The position numbers were made by a program, and so were the translations under genes. 64,000 nucleotides of DNA, from positions 1 through 64,000 of the forward strand of contig JABDDU010000001.1 in the NCBI GenBank assembly GCA_013287435.1, given 5' to 3'. This document shows positions 7,802 to 17,767 of the stretch, one piece after another (positions within the stretch are counted from its first letter, which is position 1; every line of letters starts with the position of its first letter). The notes below the pieces were generated by a model, which ran no database searches, was not told the DNA's origin, and saw only the letters and a program-made list of their open reading frames with translations. The DNA is from Verrucomicrobiota bacterium. Lineage in GTDB: Bacteria > Pseudomonadota > Gammaproteobacteria > Coxiellales > Coxiellaceae.

Positions 7802-10542
7802 TTCCTATTAATCGTATACAACACATCCGCTCCATTCCCCAACACACTCGAATCCGTTTGCACAGCCCAATGTTTATCGAATAAATAACGCAATTCAAAA
7901 ATATTAATCGGATCCACATTCATAGGATCTAATAAGCCAATGCTGTAGCGTGCACATATTTTTCGTGTCAGACATTTTCCAACAACAAAAGCCGTTTCAC
8001 GATTCAGCGGATTGCCTAAGACATCAGCCGTTGTATCCGATTCAACACCCATTTCATTTAAACCTAATCCATTTTGAATTTGCGTTGCAATATTTTTTTT
8101 GCCGAGTAAACCTTGACTTGAAATATTAACAGCCGCCAGAGCACGTAATAAAAGATCTGTATTTCCTGGTGTATCTGTCGTGTTTCCATAACCCAATAGC
8201 AAGTACGATAAAATATCAGCTTGTGATAAGTTGCCGCGATTTGAAAAAAATGCGATTTTAAGTGATCTCAAAGCACCATGAAGTTCAATGCCGACAATTA
8301 GCTGACCTTCTGAAAAATTAGAAATGCTATTATTTAGCGACGGAATTACTTTACTTGCCTTTAAATTCAGCGTGGGATTATCGAGTAAACTATTGTCAAA
8401 AGCAAGATTGGAATCGGGTTGAATCGCTAATGTTTGTCCGTAAACGGAAAACGTGCCTGTATGCACAAAAATTTTGCCAGTTCCAAACATATCGCCTGCG
8501 GGTTGTTGTTGTACGAGAACATTACCACCCAACATGGCGTCTGCGCCTGAAGCATTGAGGTGAATAGTATTGCCGAGGATAACGTTAACATTGGTATGAA
8601 CCAACCAAAACGGTTTTGGTGGCGGAAGCATATTCCCAGTATAAACAATATCGTCAGTGGGCAGTGTTGTTGTGTTTTGAGTATCGTTCGTTTGAACATT
8701 CGCTTTGGGAACGGTGATAGTGCCCGTTAATACAACATTTTTATTTTTAATGGCTGCGTTGAGTTGAGCGGTTGCATAAATAGTATATTGCTCGGTATCC
8801 ATGATTAACGCATTATTTGACGTTAATTTTAGATTGGCTGTAAAATCCGGTTCTGAAAAATCGATTACGCCGTCCATATTAATCGGCTGTTTCAGTGAAT
8901 AAGCTTCTGCCTTAAAATTCAAACCATGATTTTTTCCAGTGAGTGACCCTGTCACATTATTCAAAGTGATATTTAATTTAGGAATAACAATACTGCCTTG
9001 TTTTAAATGAATGGAACCCGTGATATTCGGTTCTTTGAGTGTGCCATTGGCTTGTAAATCCGCATGAATTTGACCGGTGGGAACACGAATATCAGGCACG
9101 ATTTCACGAATCCAATTAAAATGATCTATATTAATTTCTGCCTGTGCGATTAGGTGTTGTGGTGACCAAGCACCTTGCCAACAAATATTTCCAGCAACGA
9201 CAGATGTTAAACAGGTGTGACCCATATCGAATGAATTTTTACTGGCTGATAATTGCGTTGGCGATGATAATTTCCAGTGAATATCATGATTCAGTGCAAT
9301 CGTGAATTGATGTAAGGTGCCAGACCATGTTTTATTATTTTTAACACGCCCGTTCAAACTTAGATTCATTTTTTCATGATGTAAATCAATCTTCGCCGTC
9401 AGCGACTGTTTTTCAAAATTACCGTTCAAATTGATTTCAGCGCGTTTTATATTTTCCTTATCTGAATTTAATTGCCCTTCTAACAAAATATCAAAATGGG
9501 GATTATTGTAATCACCATTCATTCTTCCGCGTGATTTTAAATACCCTTTTACGTTGGGATAAAAATCTGATAATGAATTCAGATCCAAAAGCCAAACAAT
9601 ATGCCACGTATTTTGGTGCTGTACTGTAAAACGAAATTGTCCCAGCGGCGATAAAATATAGATCTCATTTTCAGTGGTAAACTGATTACCATTATTACCC
9701 GCCGTTCTTATTTCGAATGACAATGGATTTATCCATTGAGCATTCAACAATGAAAAATTTATTTTTTTCCCAACACTATATCCTGTCCATTGCAGTGTTG
9801 GTTCCCAGTTTATTTTTACTTGGGTGTTCAATGTTCCGTTGAAAAATAAATCTTTTGACGTTTTTAATGCGAGTGATTGTTGATCGCCATCGCCCGTTAA
9901 TTCCCAGTTAATGTGATTACCTTTGATTGAGAAATCCACAACATATGCAGATGGTTTTCCCAACAAAGCAAATTTTAATTCATACGGTTCTGGTTTATCA
10001 ATAATCGCTAAAAATTGCGCATCCCATTTGTTTTTTGTTAAAACGCTATGCAATGTCATTTTTTTAATTTGCAGGGTTGTAGAAGGATTGACAATATTAA
10101 GTTGCGTAATATCAGCTTGATTGACAATTAAAAGAAACGGTAATGTTTCATTTTTAATATCAGTTTGTAATTCGTTGAATAATTGTCGTGCTGTTTTTTC
10201 ATTCCACTGATCAGGCAATATTTTTTTATTCGTTATAATATGCAATTGTTGAATAGTGAGTGTGTCAATATGTAATTGTTTTTTGAATAAATCCAATGGT
10301 TGCCAATTGATATGCAATTTTCCAATATCAATCGATTCTTCTTTATCTTGATAGTGTAATTGATCAATGGTGAGTGGGCCGATAATCACTCCAGATATTT
10401 TTTGATACGTTAATTGCCCGGGTAATAATGTCGATGCAACATGAACACCCCATCGCAAACCAGTGGGTGTTAATATAAAAGCGCCCATCGCAATAATCAA
10501 AATAATAACAATAAGCAATGTGCGCAAAAGTGCTTTAATCAT
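7798..10542 (-). CDS. tamB: TamB-type translocation and assembly module protein
   Basis: 914 residues from the ATG at 10542, which overlaps the tamA stop (ATGA). The N-terminus MIKALLRTLLIVIILIIAM is a signal anchor. The rest is beta-rich and repetitive, as expected for the long periplasmic groove of AsmA-like proteins. The C-terminal DUF490/TamB domain includes DILSYLLLGYG. E. coli TamB is about 1260 residues, so this is a short version. With TamA it spans the envelope and is implicated in outer-membrane protein insertion and phospholipid transport. Confidence 0.9.
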   Translation of the reverse strand: MIKALLRTLLIVIILIIAMGAFILTPTGLRWGVHVASTLLPGQLTYQKISGVIIGPLTIDQLHYQDKEESIDIGKLHINWQPLDLFKKQLHIDTLTIQQLHIITNKKILPDQWNEKTARQLFNELQTDIKNETLPFLLIVNQADITQLNIVNPSTTLQIKKMTLHSVLTKNKWDAQFLAIIDKPEPYELKFALLGKPSAYVVDFSIKGNHINWELTGDGDQQSLALKTSKDLFFNGTLNTQVKINWEPTLQWTGYSVGKKINFSLLNAQWINPLSFEIRTAGNNGNQFTTENEIYILSPLGQFRFTVQHQNTWHIVWLLDLNSLSDFYPNVKGYLKSRGRMNGDYNNPHFDILLEGQLNSDKENIKRAEINLNGNFEKQSLTAKIDLHHEKMNLSLNGRVKNNKTWSGTLHQFTIALNHDIHWKLSSPTQLSASKNSFDMGHTCLTSVVAGNICWQGAWSPQHLIAQAEINIDHFNWIREIVPDIRVPTGQIHADLQANGTLKEPNITGSIHLKQGSIVIPKLNITLNNVTGSLTGKNHGLNFKAEAYSLKQPINMDGVIDFSEPDFTANLKLTSNNALIMDTEQYTIYATAQLNAAIKNKNVVLTGTITVPKANVQTNDTQNTTTLPTDDIVYTGNMLPPPKPFWLVHTNVNVILGNTIHLNASGADAMLGGNVLVQQQPAGDMFGTGKIFVHTGTFSVYGQTLAIQPDSNLAFDNSLLDNPTLNLKASKVIPSLNNSISNFSEGQLIVGIELHGALRSLKIAFFSNRGNLSQADILSYLLLGYGNTTDTPGNTDLLLRALAAVNISSQGLLGKKNIATQIQNGLGLNEMGVESDTTADVLGNPLNRETAFVVGKCLTRKICARYSIGLLDPMNVDPINIFELRYLFDKHWAVQTDSSVLGNGADVLYTINRN

Positions 10543-12266
10543 AGAGCAGTACCCATTGTGAATTGTACCGACCACGGTTTATTCGATTGTGTAAATGCGT
10601 CAGCAAAAGTGAGTTCCATGGTGCCGAGTGATGAAACATAAGCGAGACCAGGACCTGTTCCCACGTTGACGTGATGAAAAATGTTATGATCAGCAACAAC
10701 ACCTGCGTCTACAAATGCCGTGAGATAAACAGAACCCGCAATGCGTTGTTGCACTTCAGAGCTTGCAACCACTAAATTTCTACCGGGACCAATTGAATTA
10801 TATCCATATCCGCGAACACTGCGCGAACCGCCCGCAAATAATTGCAACGATAATGGTAAGTGGAATAAATTTGCAATGTTCGTGTATCCATAATCAGAAC
10901 GAAATAATAAACGCGTTTTTGTTTTTTCAATCGTATACAGTGTTTTTAAATGAAGTTGCATCTGAAAGAAACTCGTTTGTGATAGAAATTTTTTATTCGT
11001 ACCCGCCAATCGCATTTCCATGCTGATTCCTTTAATCGGATGCTTGGGATGATCTGCATTGATATATTTAATATCGTAGGCAGGATAGACCAGTTGGGTT
11101 TGCGTGCGAGGCAAATGAACAATATTGTAGCGTTCATTTAAATAAGTGAGTGACAGCGAATTTTTCCAATGTTTCGCTAACAGGGTGTAATTAACGCCGA
11201 ATTTCGCATTGCGTGCTTGACCGGTTGATTGCGACATATTGCTAACACCGCTACCAATCGTGAAATGATCTCGCGCAGGATTTGGGCCTGGAATAATATA
11301 TTTTGCAGTCAAACTACTGTCTTTGGGGGATGCGCGTAATAACGTTTGAAAACGATGTCCTTTGTGGCCAATTTGTCGCAATCTCAAGCCTAATGTGCCG
11401 CGAATACCGGTGTCACTGCCATAACCAAGACCCATGATATAAGCTTTTGCTTTTCGAGGCATTAATTTGAAATGAATGGGTACGGAATAATGCGTTGCTT
11501 TTTTAGGGCTCACTTCCGGAGTGACTTGATTAAAGTAGTTGCTAGAAACGAAATTTTCTTGCGTGTGCTCTAATTTTTTTGCATTGTAATAATGACCTTC
11601 CTGGTACGTCAAAAATTTCTGTAAAAATGTTTCATAAAAAGGGGTTTTGGAAAAAGTGGTTGGACCGAATCGATAGCGCGGTCCCGTATCAAAGATAATA
11701 ATTATTTTTGCATCGTATTTTTTTAGATTAATTCTGATTTGGCTTTTAATCATTTTTGCCTGAAAATAACCACGTTCCGTTGCAATGTTATATAATTTTA
11801 ATTTCGCATTGTCATAGGTTTCAGTTTGCAACGGACCGCCAACATGAAAAGGGAGGTGTGTTAAAAATTGCTTAAATTTATGATCTTTAGATCCTTGACC
11901 TTTGATGTTCACCTGAACAGATTTGATCGGTAATGCGGGTCCTAATGTAACGTTAAACGTAACCAAAAAATTTCGCGATACTTTGGAGAGGGTTGTTTGT
12001 ACGCGGCTTCGAAAATAACCATAAGGTTCAACGGCCGTTTGAATGAAACTCGGCGCTTTTCTGGCAAAACGCAATTTTTCTTCTTGTGTGAGTGGAAAAT
12101 GCAGAGCGCTGCGAAAATTTCGCAATGTCAGGTTCACATTTTTTTGCACGACATCATTGTTGATTCCATTCACTTGAAAACGCAGTGGCTGATAATGATG
12201 TGTTGCGGCAAATAGGTTACTGCTGAACAGAATAACGCAACATAGTATGTAGTATCGATATTTCAT
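10539..12266 (-). CDS. tamA: TamA-type outer-membrane BamA-family protein
   Basis: 575 residues from the ATG at 12266; a longer frame to 12308 would need TTG and lacks support. A signal peptide (MKYRYYILCCVILFSSNLFA) is followed by POTRA-like repeats (about residues 30-270) and a C-terminal 16-strand barrel. The barrel includes SRSVRGYGYNSIGP (loop-6 VRGY motif) and a final aromatic-poor strand TMGTAL. Known family role: outer-membrane component of the translocation and assembly module. It is coupled to tamB and divergent from coaA. Confidence 0.9.
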   Translation of the reverse strand: MKYRYYILCCVILFSSNLFAATHHYQPLRFQVNGINNDVVQKNVNLTLRNFRSALHFPLTQEEKLRFARKAPSFIQTAVEPYGYFRSRVQTTLSKVSRNFLVTFNVTLGPALPIKSVQVNIKGQGSKDHKFKQFLTHLPFHVGGPLQTETYDNAKLKLYNIATERGYFQAKMIKSQIRINLKKYDAKIIIIFDTGPRYRFGPTTFSKTPFYETFLQKFLTYQEGHYYNAKKLEHTQENFVSSNYFNQVTPEVSPKKATHYSVPIHFKLMPRKAKAYIMGLGYGSDTGIRGTLGLRLRQIGHKGHRFQTLLRASPKDSSLTAKYIIPGPNPARDHFTIGSGVSNMSQSTGQARNAKFGVNYTLLAKHWKNSLSLTYLNERYNIVHLPRTQTQLVYPAYDIKYINADHPKHPIKGISMEMRLAGTNKKFLSQTSFFQMQLHLKTLYTIEKTKTRLLFRSDYGYTNIANLFHLPLSLQLFAGGSRSVRGYGYNSIGPGRNLVVASSEVQQRIAGSVYLTAFVDAGVVADHNIFHHVNVGTGPGLAYVSSLGTMELTFADAFTQSNKPWSVQFTMGTAL

Positions 12267-12350
12267 CGTTCTAATTATACCGATAAGGGCATTGATTTTA
12301 CAAAACAAACTGCCTACAGTGGCGGATCACGACATTTGGAGTAGATACAC

Positions 12351-13292
12351 ATGAGTGTCAGTCAAACAGCTTACCTTACCTTTACCCGTCAAGAATGGCT
12401 GAACTTTCGCAGCGATACGCCTCTGACATTATCCGAAGCGGATTTGGATGCCTTACATGGACAGATGGAGATGGTGTTGCTTAACGAAGTGGCCGATATT
12501 TACCTACCGTTATCGCGCTTATTGAGTCTCTATGTCACCGCGATGCAGTCATTGCATCAAGCCAGTCAAGATTTTTTGGGAAAACCAGAACCAAAAGTGC
12601 CCTACATTATCGGCGTTGCAGGAAGTGTTGCGGTTGGAAAAAGCACGACGTCCCGTATTTTAAAAGCGTTATTGTCACGCTGGCCTAATCATCCCCGCGT
12701 CACCGTTGTAACAACAGACGGATTTTTATATCCCAATCATATTCTTGAACAACAAAACATCATGAATCGAAAAGGTTTTCCAGAAAGTTACGATTTGAAT
12801 GCGCTGCTACAATTTTTAATTGAAGTAAAATCCGGAAAAAATAATGTTAAAGCGCCGATTTATTCGCATCAATCATACGACGTTATTCCTGATGACTATA
12901 TTGTTGTCGATAAACCCGATATTTTAATTTTGGAAGGATTAAATATTTTACAAACGAGCGCGCAAAAACCAGGACAATCTGCATCGATTTTCGTTTCCGA
13001 CTTTTTTGATTTCTCCATTTTTGTCGATGCCGACGTGGATGTGATTAAGCAATGGTATGTTGATCGCGTCGTAAAATTTTCGCAAACAACCTTTCGTGAT
13101 CCTGCTGTTTATTTTCATTATTTATCCAAAATGAATCCAGAAGCGGTGTATCAATTTGCAGAACGCGTGTGGCAAGAAATTAACGAAGTGAATTTATTTC
13201 AAAATATTTTACCGTGTCGTGAGCGCGCACAATTAATTTTAAAAAAAGGATTGGGGCATGCGGTGGAGCAGGTAAAATTAAGAAAGTTGTGA
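12351..13292 (+). CDS. coaA: Pantothenate kinase, type I
   Basis: 313 residues, close to the 316 of E. coli CoaA, which phosphorylates pantothenate as the first committed step of coenzyme A synthesis. The P-loop is GVAGSVAVGKSTTSR near residue 95, followed by SRWPNHPRVTVVTTDGFLYP and MNRKGFPESYD. The start ATG has GGAG 9 nt upstream. The first codons (ATGAGTGTCAGT) resemble the microsatellite unit common in this genome. Divergent from tamA. Confidence 0.95.
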   Translation: MSVSQTAYLTFTRQEWLNFRSDTPLTLSEADLDALHGQMEMVLLNEVADIYLPLSRLLSLYVTAMQSLHQASQDFLGKPEPKVPYIIGVAGSVAVGKSTTSRILKALLSRWPNHPRVTVVTTDGFLYPNHILEQQNIMNRKGFPESYDLNALLQFLIEVKSGKNNVKAPIYSHQSYDVIPDDYIVVDKPDILILEGLNILQTSAQKPGQSASIFVSDFFDFSIFVDADVDVIKQWYVDRVVKFSQTTFRDPAVYFHYLSKMNPEAVYQFAERVWQEINEVNLFQNILPCRERAQLILKKGLGHAVEQVKLRKL

Positions 13293-13298
13293 GCGTTA

Positions 13299-13360
13299 CA
13301 GTAGCTCGTCCCGGTAGGGCGAGCGCGAAATTCAGTAGCTCGTCCCGGTAGGGCGAGCGC
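13299..13360. repeat. Two direct copies of a 28-bp palindromic REP-like unit
   Basis: CAGTAGCTCGTCCCGGTAGG followed by GCGAGCGC occurs at 13299-13326 and 13333-13360. Each copy folds as GCTCG-CCC / GGG-CGAGC around GGTA. There is no T-run, so a simple terminator is not indicated; it resembles a REP sequence after coaA. The remaining 60 bp before the next gene shows nothing else. Confidence 0.8.
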
Positions 13361-13422
13361 AACATTTTACGAGTATAAATTTTAAATTTACACTGTAAAA
13401 TAAGTGCATCGTAAAATTATTC

Positions 13423-14268
13423 ATGGAACTTCTGATGCGTTGTCCACTCACCCTCACCCTCACCCTCACCCTCTTTTCATCCTTCCCCGCCTTTGCCTGG
13501 AACAGCATCGGCCATCGTATTATCGCGCAAATTGCGTATGATCAACTAACGCCGCAAACCAAAGCACAAGTCGATCAATTAACGTCAGTGATGTTCCATT
13601 CGCGTTATTCTGAAGCGCGTTTTCTGCGTGCATCAACGTGGCCCGATCAAATTAAATCACAAACGACGCACTATAATGCATGGCATTATATTAATTTGCC
13701 TTATGTGAAAAATAATATAAAACCGACTCCATTAAATTCTGACAATATTGTCTGGGCGATTGCGCGTGCGGAAAAAATTGTTTCAGATCAACATGAAAAT
13801 AATACACGACGTGCAAAATATTTAAGTTTTTTAATTCATTTTGTTGGCGATATTCATCAACCCTTGCATTGCACAACATTATACGATAATCAATTTCCAC
13901 ACGGTGATCGCGGCGGAAATTTATATTTCATTCAGTCAGCCATTGCAAACAATTTGCATCAATTATGGGATCGCGGATTGGGTTTATTTTACAGCGCGCC
14001 AGGCAATTACGCGTTTCATTATTATCAGGTTGAAAAAATCGCACAGCAATGGATGAGCCAATATCCCATTACCCATGCATTACAGATTCAATCACCTGCA
14101 CAATGGGCAGAAGAAAGTCATCGTATTGCTATTACTTTTGCTTATACATTGCCTGAAAATACAGCGCCGTCACAACAGTATATTCAGCAAGGACAACAAA
14201 TTGTCGAACAACAAAGCGTGTTGGCAGGGGATCGATTGGCGGATATACTGAACCATATTTTAGTGTGA
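13423..14268 (+). CDS. Exported S1/P1-type nuclease
   Basis: 281 residues (277 if the in-frame ATG at 13435 is used). The signal peptide core is a simple repeat, (CTCACC)4, read as LTLTLTLTL, then FSSFPAFA; cleavage is expected before Trp. The mature N-terminus W-NSIGH is the zinc-binding N-terminal Trp/His of the family. STWPD, WHYIN, HFVGDIHQPLHC, GDRGGN and LHQLWD supply the other ligands of the three-zinc site. These enzymes cut single-stranded nucleic acid and 3'-nucleotides, here in the periplasm or outside. All visible ligands are intact. Confidence 0.9.
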   Translation: MELLMRCPLTLTLTLTLFSSFPAFAWNSIGHRIIAQIAYDQLTPQTKAQVDQLTSVMFHSRYSEARFLRASTWPDQIKSQTTHYNAWHYINLPYVKNNIKPTPLNSDNIVWAIARAEKIVSDQHENNTRRAKYLSFLIHFVGDIHQPLHCTTLYDNQFPHGDRGGNLYFIQSAIANNLHQLWDRGLGLFYSAPGNYAFHYYQVEKIAQQWMSQYPITHALQIQSPAQWAEESHRIAITFAYTLPENTAPSQQYIQQGQQIVEQQSVLAGDRLADILNHILV

Positions 14269-14290
14269 GCAATCAACAGGAAATCCCACC

Positions 14291-15679
14291 ATGTCATCCC
14301 CCGTTCGAACCCGCTTCGCACCAAGCCCCACCGGCTATTTGCATATTGGCGGTGCGCGAACAGCCTTATTTGCATGGTTATATGCGCGTCATCATAACGG
14401 CACTTTTATTTTGCGCATTGAAGATACGGATCAAGAACGTTCAACCGAAGCGTCTATTCAAGCAATTTTGGATGGTATGGATTGGTTGGGATTAAATTAC
14501 GATGAAGGCCCTTATTATCAATCGAAACGCTTTGATCGATATCGCGAAGTTGTTCAGCAATTTTTAAAAGACGATCATGCGTATCGTTGTTATTGCACCA
14601 AAGAACGCCTGGAAAAATTGCGTGAGACACAACTCGCCAATAAAGAAAAGCCACGTTACGACGGTCATTGTCGCGAATTACAGTCAACGGATATAAAAAC
14701 ACCGCACGTCATTCGTTTTAAAAATCCCAAAACCGGAACGGTTGTTTTTACGGATATGATTCGTGGCAGTATTTCCGTTGAAAATGCAGAATTAGATGAT
14801 TTAATTATTGCGCGCACCGATGGTGTTCCAACGTACAATTTCACGGTTGTGGTCGATGATTATGATATGAAAATTACCGATGTGATCCGCGGTGATGATC
14901 ATATTAACAATACACCGCGTCAATTAAATATGTTGGCAGCAATGGGGGCTGTTGCGCCGCGTTATGCGCATGTACCCATGATTTTAGGCAGTGATGGTAA
15001 ACGGTTATCAAAACGTCATGGTGCAGTGAGCGTGATGCAATTTCGTGATGATGGTTATTTACCGGACAGTTTATTAAATTATTTAGTACGGCTCGGTTGG
15101 TCCCATGGCGATCAAGAAATTTTTTCACGCGATGAAATGATTAAATTATTTGATGTGAATCATGTAAATAATTCTGCGGCCGCGTTTAATGTTGAAAAAT
15201 TAGATTGGTTAAACCAACATTATTTAAAAACAAAAAATCCGGCAGATATTATTCCGTTATTAAAAGCACACTTGTCAACTTTGCAAATTAACGTGCAAGA
15301 TAATGAAAAATTAGCGGCGATTATTTTATTGCAAGCTGAACGTATTAAAACCTTAAAAGAAATGGCCGAAAAAAGTCGATATTTTTTCGAAGATGACATT
15401 CAATACGATGAAGCGTCTGTCAAAAAACATTTAACAGCTGAAACAAAACCATTGTTAATCGCAGCAAAAAATTATTTTGAAAAGATGGCTGAGTGGACAA
15501 AAGAATCTTTACATCAAGCGATCACGCAAATTGCAACAGAGCAGGGTGTCAAAATGGGTCAATTGGCGCAGCCGATACGTGTTGCAGTGACAGGTTCCAC
15601 CATTTCGCCTTCGATTGATAGTACATTGCAATGGATTGGAAAAGAACGAGTGTTGGTCAGATTACGTAATGTGCTGTAA
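14291..15679 (+). CDS. gltX: Glutamyl-tRNA synthetase
   Basis: 462 residues. The class I HIGH-type motif is PSPTGYLHIGGARTALF (11-27) and the KMSKS counterpart GKRLSKRHG lies near residue 236. The catalytic domain is followed by a helical anticodon-binding domain (WIGKERVLVRLRNVL end). It charges tRNA-Glu, and two tRNA-Glu genes follow directly. AGGA precedes the ATG. Some gammaproteobacteria have two gltX paralogues and which one this is cannot be told from the window. Confidence 0.95.
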   Translation: MSSPVRTRFAPSPTGYLHIGGARTALFAWLYARHHNGTFILRIEDTDQERSTEASIQAILDGMDWLGLNYDEGPYYQSKRFDRYREVVQQFLKDDHAYRCYCTKERLEKLRETQLANKEKPRYDGHCRELQSTDIKTPHVIRFKNPKTGTVVFTDMIRGSISVENAELDDLIIARTDGVPTYNFTVVVDDYDMKITDVIRGDDHINNTPRQLNMLAAMGAVAPRYAHVPMILGSDGKRLSKRHGAVSVMQFRDDGYLPDSLLNYLVRLGWSHGDQEIFSRDEMIKLFDVNHVNNSAAAFNVEKLDWLNQHYLKTKNPADIIPLLKAHLSTLQINVQDNEKLAAIILLQAERIKTLKEMAEKSRYFFEDDIQYDEASVKKHLTAETKPLLIAAKNYFEKMAEWTKESLHQAITQIATEQGVKMGQLAQPIRVAVTGSTISPSIDSTLQWIGKERVLVRLRNVL

Positions 15680-15746
15680 TTTTTCTCCCGCTTCCACTAA
15701 TAAACTTGACTTAGCAGGCGCCGCCCCCTAGAATTTGCGTTCTTCA

Positions 15747-15819
15747 GTCCCCTTCGTCTAGAGGCCTAGGACACCACCCTTTCACGGTGAGAACGCGGAT
15801 TCGAATTCCGCAGGGGACG
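15747..15819 (+). tRNA. tRNA-Glu (anticodon TTC)
   Basis: 73 nt, very close to the E. coli tRNA-Glu. The acceptor is GTCCCCT paired with AGGGGAC, the anticodon loop CTTTCAC, and the T-loop TTCGAAT. CCA is not encoded. It follows gltX. Confidence 0.97.
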
Positions 15820-15864
15820 CGCAGATTGCTTCGTTGTGTTTCTTTCGTATATCGTAATAATCCA

Positions 15865-15937
15865 GTCCCTGTCGTCTAGAGGCCTAGGACGCTACCCTCT
15901 CACGGTAAGAACACGGGTTCGACTCCCGTCAGGGACG
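15865..15937 (+). tRNA. tRNA-Glu (anticodon CTC)
   Basis: 73 nt, same backbone as the preceding tRNA (acceptor GTCCCTG / CAGGGAC). The anticodon loop is CTCTCAC, which gives CTC and reads GAG. The T-loop is TTCGACT. CCA is not encoded. It ends 13 bp before the convergent ABC-F gene. Confidence 0.95.
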
Positions 15938-15950
15938 CCGAATTTTTTCA

Positions 15951-17765
15951 TTACGACAATCCCAACCACTCTTTTTCCTTTGCTTCAATCTCCTCTTTCA
16001 AAGATTTTTTCTGTTGAGATAATTCCCGCAATTTGTCTTTTTGAGTCGCATGATAAATATCGGGATCTGCCAACACTTCTTCAATTTTCATTAATTTTTT
16101 TTCAAGCGCTGCAATATCGCGCTCAATCTGAATAATTAATTTTTTATTGTCTTTTGAAATGGGTTTTTGTTTTTCTTTTTTAGCATCCGAAGAAATGGGT
16201 GTTGCTGCTAATTGTGATGTTTCATAATCAGCGAGTGTGCCTTCGTATAATGTGACACCGCCGTTATTGACCAACCATAAACTATCCACGCAACATTCAA
16301 TAAAATAGCGATCATGCGAAACTAATAATAAGGCACCGCTAAATTCTTCTAGCGCTAAAATAAGTGCTTCACGAATATGCATATCCAAATGATTCGTCGG
16401 TTCATCCAACAGCAATACATTCGGTTTTTTCCAAATTAATAATGCCAATGCAAGCCGCGCTTTTTCACCCCCCGAAAATACAGACACTTTTTCAAACACA
16501 CGATCATTGCTAAATCCAAATCGCCCTAAAAATCCGCGTGCCTGGGTTTCAGAAATATCGGGAAAATGCTCTTTAAAATGAAATAACGGTGTTTCATCCA
16601 GTTGCAGCATATCGACTTGGTCTTGCGAAAAATAACCAATACAGGTTTGCGAATGAAAAACCATTTCGCCTTGAATGGGGGATAGCGTTTGTGAAATAGA
16701 TTTTAATAACGTTGATTTTCCGCTGCCATTCACACCAATCACACCAATGCGATCACCTTCGCTTAAATTCAAGCTCACATTTTTTAAAATCGTTTTATCG
16801 CCATAACCAAAATCAGCGCGAATAGAAATCGTTGGATATCCGGTTGGTTTTGGTTCGAAAAAATCGAACGAAATATTCGCTTCTTCTTGCCAATCCGTCG
16901 TGACTTGCAATTTTTCCATGGCTTTTAGGCGACTTTGCGCTTGTTTGGCTTTGGAGGCTTTGGCACGAAAACGATCCACAAATTTTTGCAAGTGCGCTCG
17001 TTTTTTTAATATTTTCGAATTCATTTTTTCTTGGAGTAATAAATGATCTGAAAATTGTTTTGCAAACGCAGAATAATTGCCTTGCCACAATTTTAACGAT
17101 AAATTCGCAAGCTGAATGGTGTGGGTTGTTACTTCATCTAAAAAATAACGATCATGAGAAATGATGATGCAGGTACTTTTGCAATTTTTTGCCCATTCTG
17201 TCAACCACGCAATACTTTCTAAATCCAAGTGATTGGTTGGTTCATCCAGTAATAATAAATCCGCGTGAGACATTAACACGCGCGCTAATTGCAACCGCAT
17301 TTGCCAGCCACCCGAAAAAGATTTCACCGGTTTTTCAAATTCCGCATCTGAAAATCCCAATCCTTTTAAAATAATAGCAACGCGAGCGTCGATGCGATAA
17401 CCATCAATCGCTTCTAAATCAGCATATAATAAACCTAATTGCAAACCATCATTTTCTTTTTCAGCTTGTAAGATTTTTTCTTGCAGAGCCACCCATTCCA
17501 CATCGCCTTCGCGTGCGTAGGCAAAAGCGAGTGCATCGGTGTCTGGTAATTCTTGCGCTAAATGCGCAATACGCCATGCATTCGGCAGAAATACATCACC
17601 GTGATCTTCTTGTATTTCGCGCAGAATGAGTTTTAGTAATGATGTTTTGCCGGTGCCGTTTCTGCCGATTAATCCTGCTCTATAACCAATATCGAGACGC
17701 AGTGATGCTTCTTCTAATAGCACTTTGGTTCCGCGACGGAGCGTGATTTGATTTAATTGCAACAT
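15951..17765 (-). CDS. yheS: ABC-F family ATPase, YheS-like
   Basis: 604 residues with two ABC domains. Walker A is GRNGTGKTSLL near residue 35 and GVNGSGKSTLL near 345; signatures are SFSGGWQMRLQLARVL and VFSGGEKARLALALL; Walker B is DLLLLDEPTNHLDL and NVLLLDEPTNHLDM. The linker FVDRFRAKASKAKQAQSRLK is the P-site tRNA interaction motif of ABC-F proteins. The C-terminus is a charged coiled coil. There are no membrane segments. It is a ribosome-associated translation factor by family. 3 bp separate it from the upstream DAK2-DegV gene, so the two are probably co-transcribed. Confidence 0.9.
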   Translation of the reverse strand: MLQLNQITLRRGTKVLLEEASLRLDIGYRAGLIGRNGTGKTSLLKLILREIQEDHGDVFLPNAWRIAHLAQELPDTDALAFAYAREGDVEWVALQEKILQAEKENDGLQLGLLYADLEAIDGYRIDARVAIILKGLGFSDAEFEKPVKSFSGGWQMRLQLARVLMSHADLLLLDEPTNHLDLESIAWLTEWAKNCKSTCIIISHDRYFLDEVTTHTIQLANLSLKLWQGNYSAFAKQFSDHLLLQEKMNSKILKKRAHLQKFVDRFRAKASKAKQAQSRLKAMEKLQVTTDWQEEANISFDFFEPKPTGYPTISIRADFGYGDKTILKNVSLNLSEGDRIGVIGVNGSGKSTLLKSISQTLSPIQGEMVFHSQTCIGYFSQDQVDMLQLDETPLFHFKEHFPDISETQARGFLGRFGFSNDRVFEKVSVFSGGEKARLALALLIWKKPNVLLLDEPTNHLDMHIREALILALEEFSGALLLVSHDRYFIECCVDSLWLVNNGGVTLYEGTLADYETSQLAATPISSDAKKEKQKPISKDNKKLIIQIERDIAALEKKLMKIEEVLADPDIYHATQKDKLRELSQQKKSLKEEIEAKEKEWLGLS

Positions 17766-17767
17766 AG

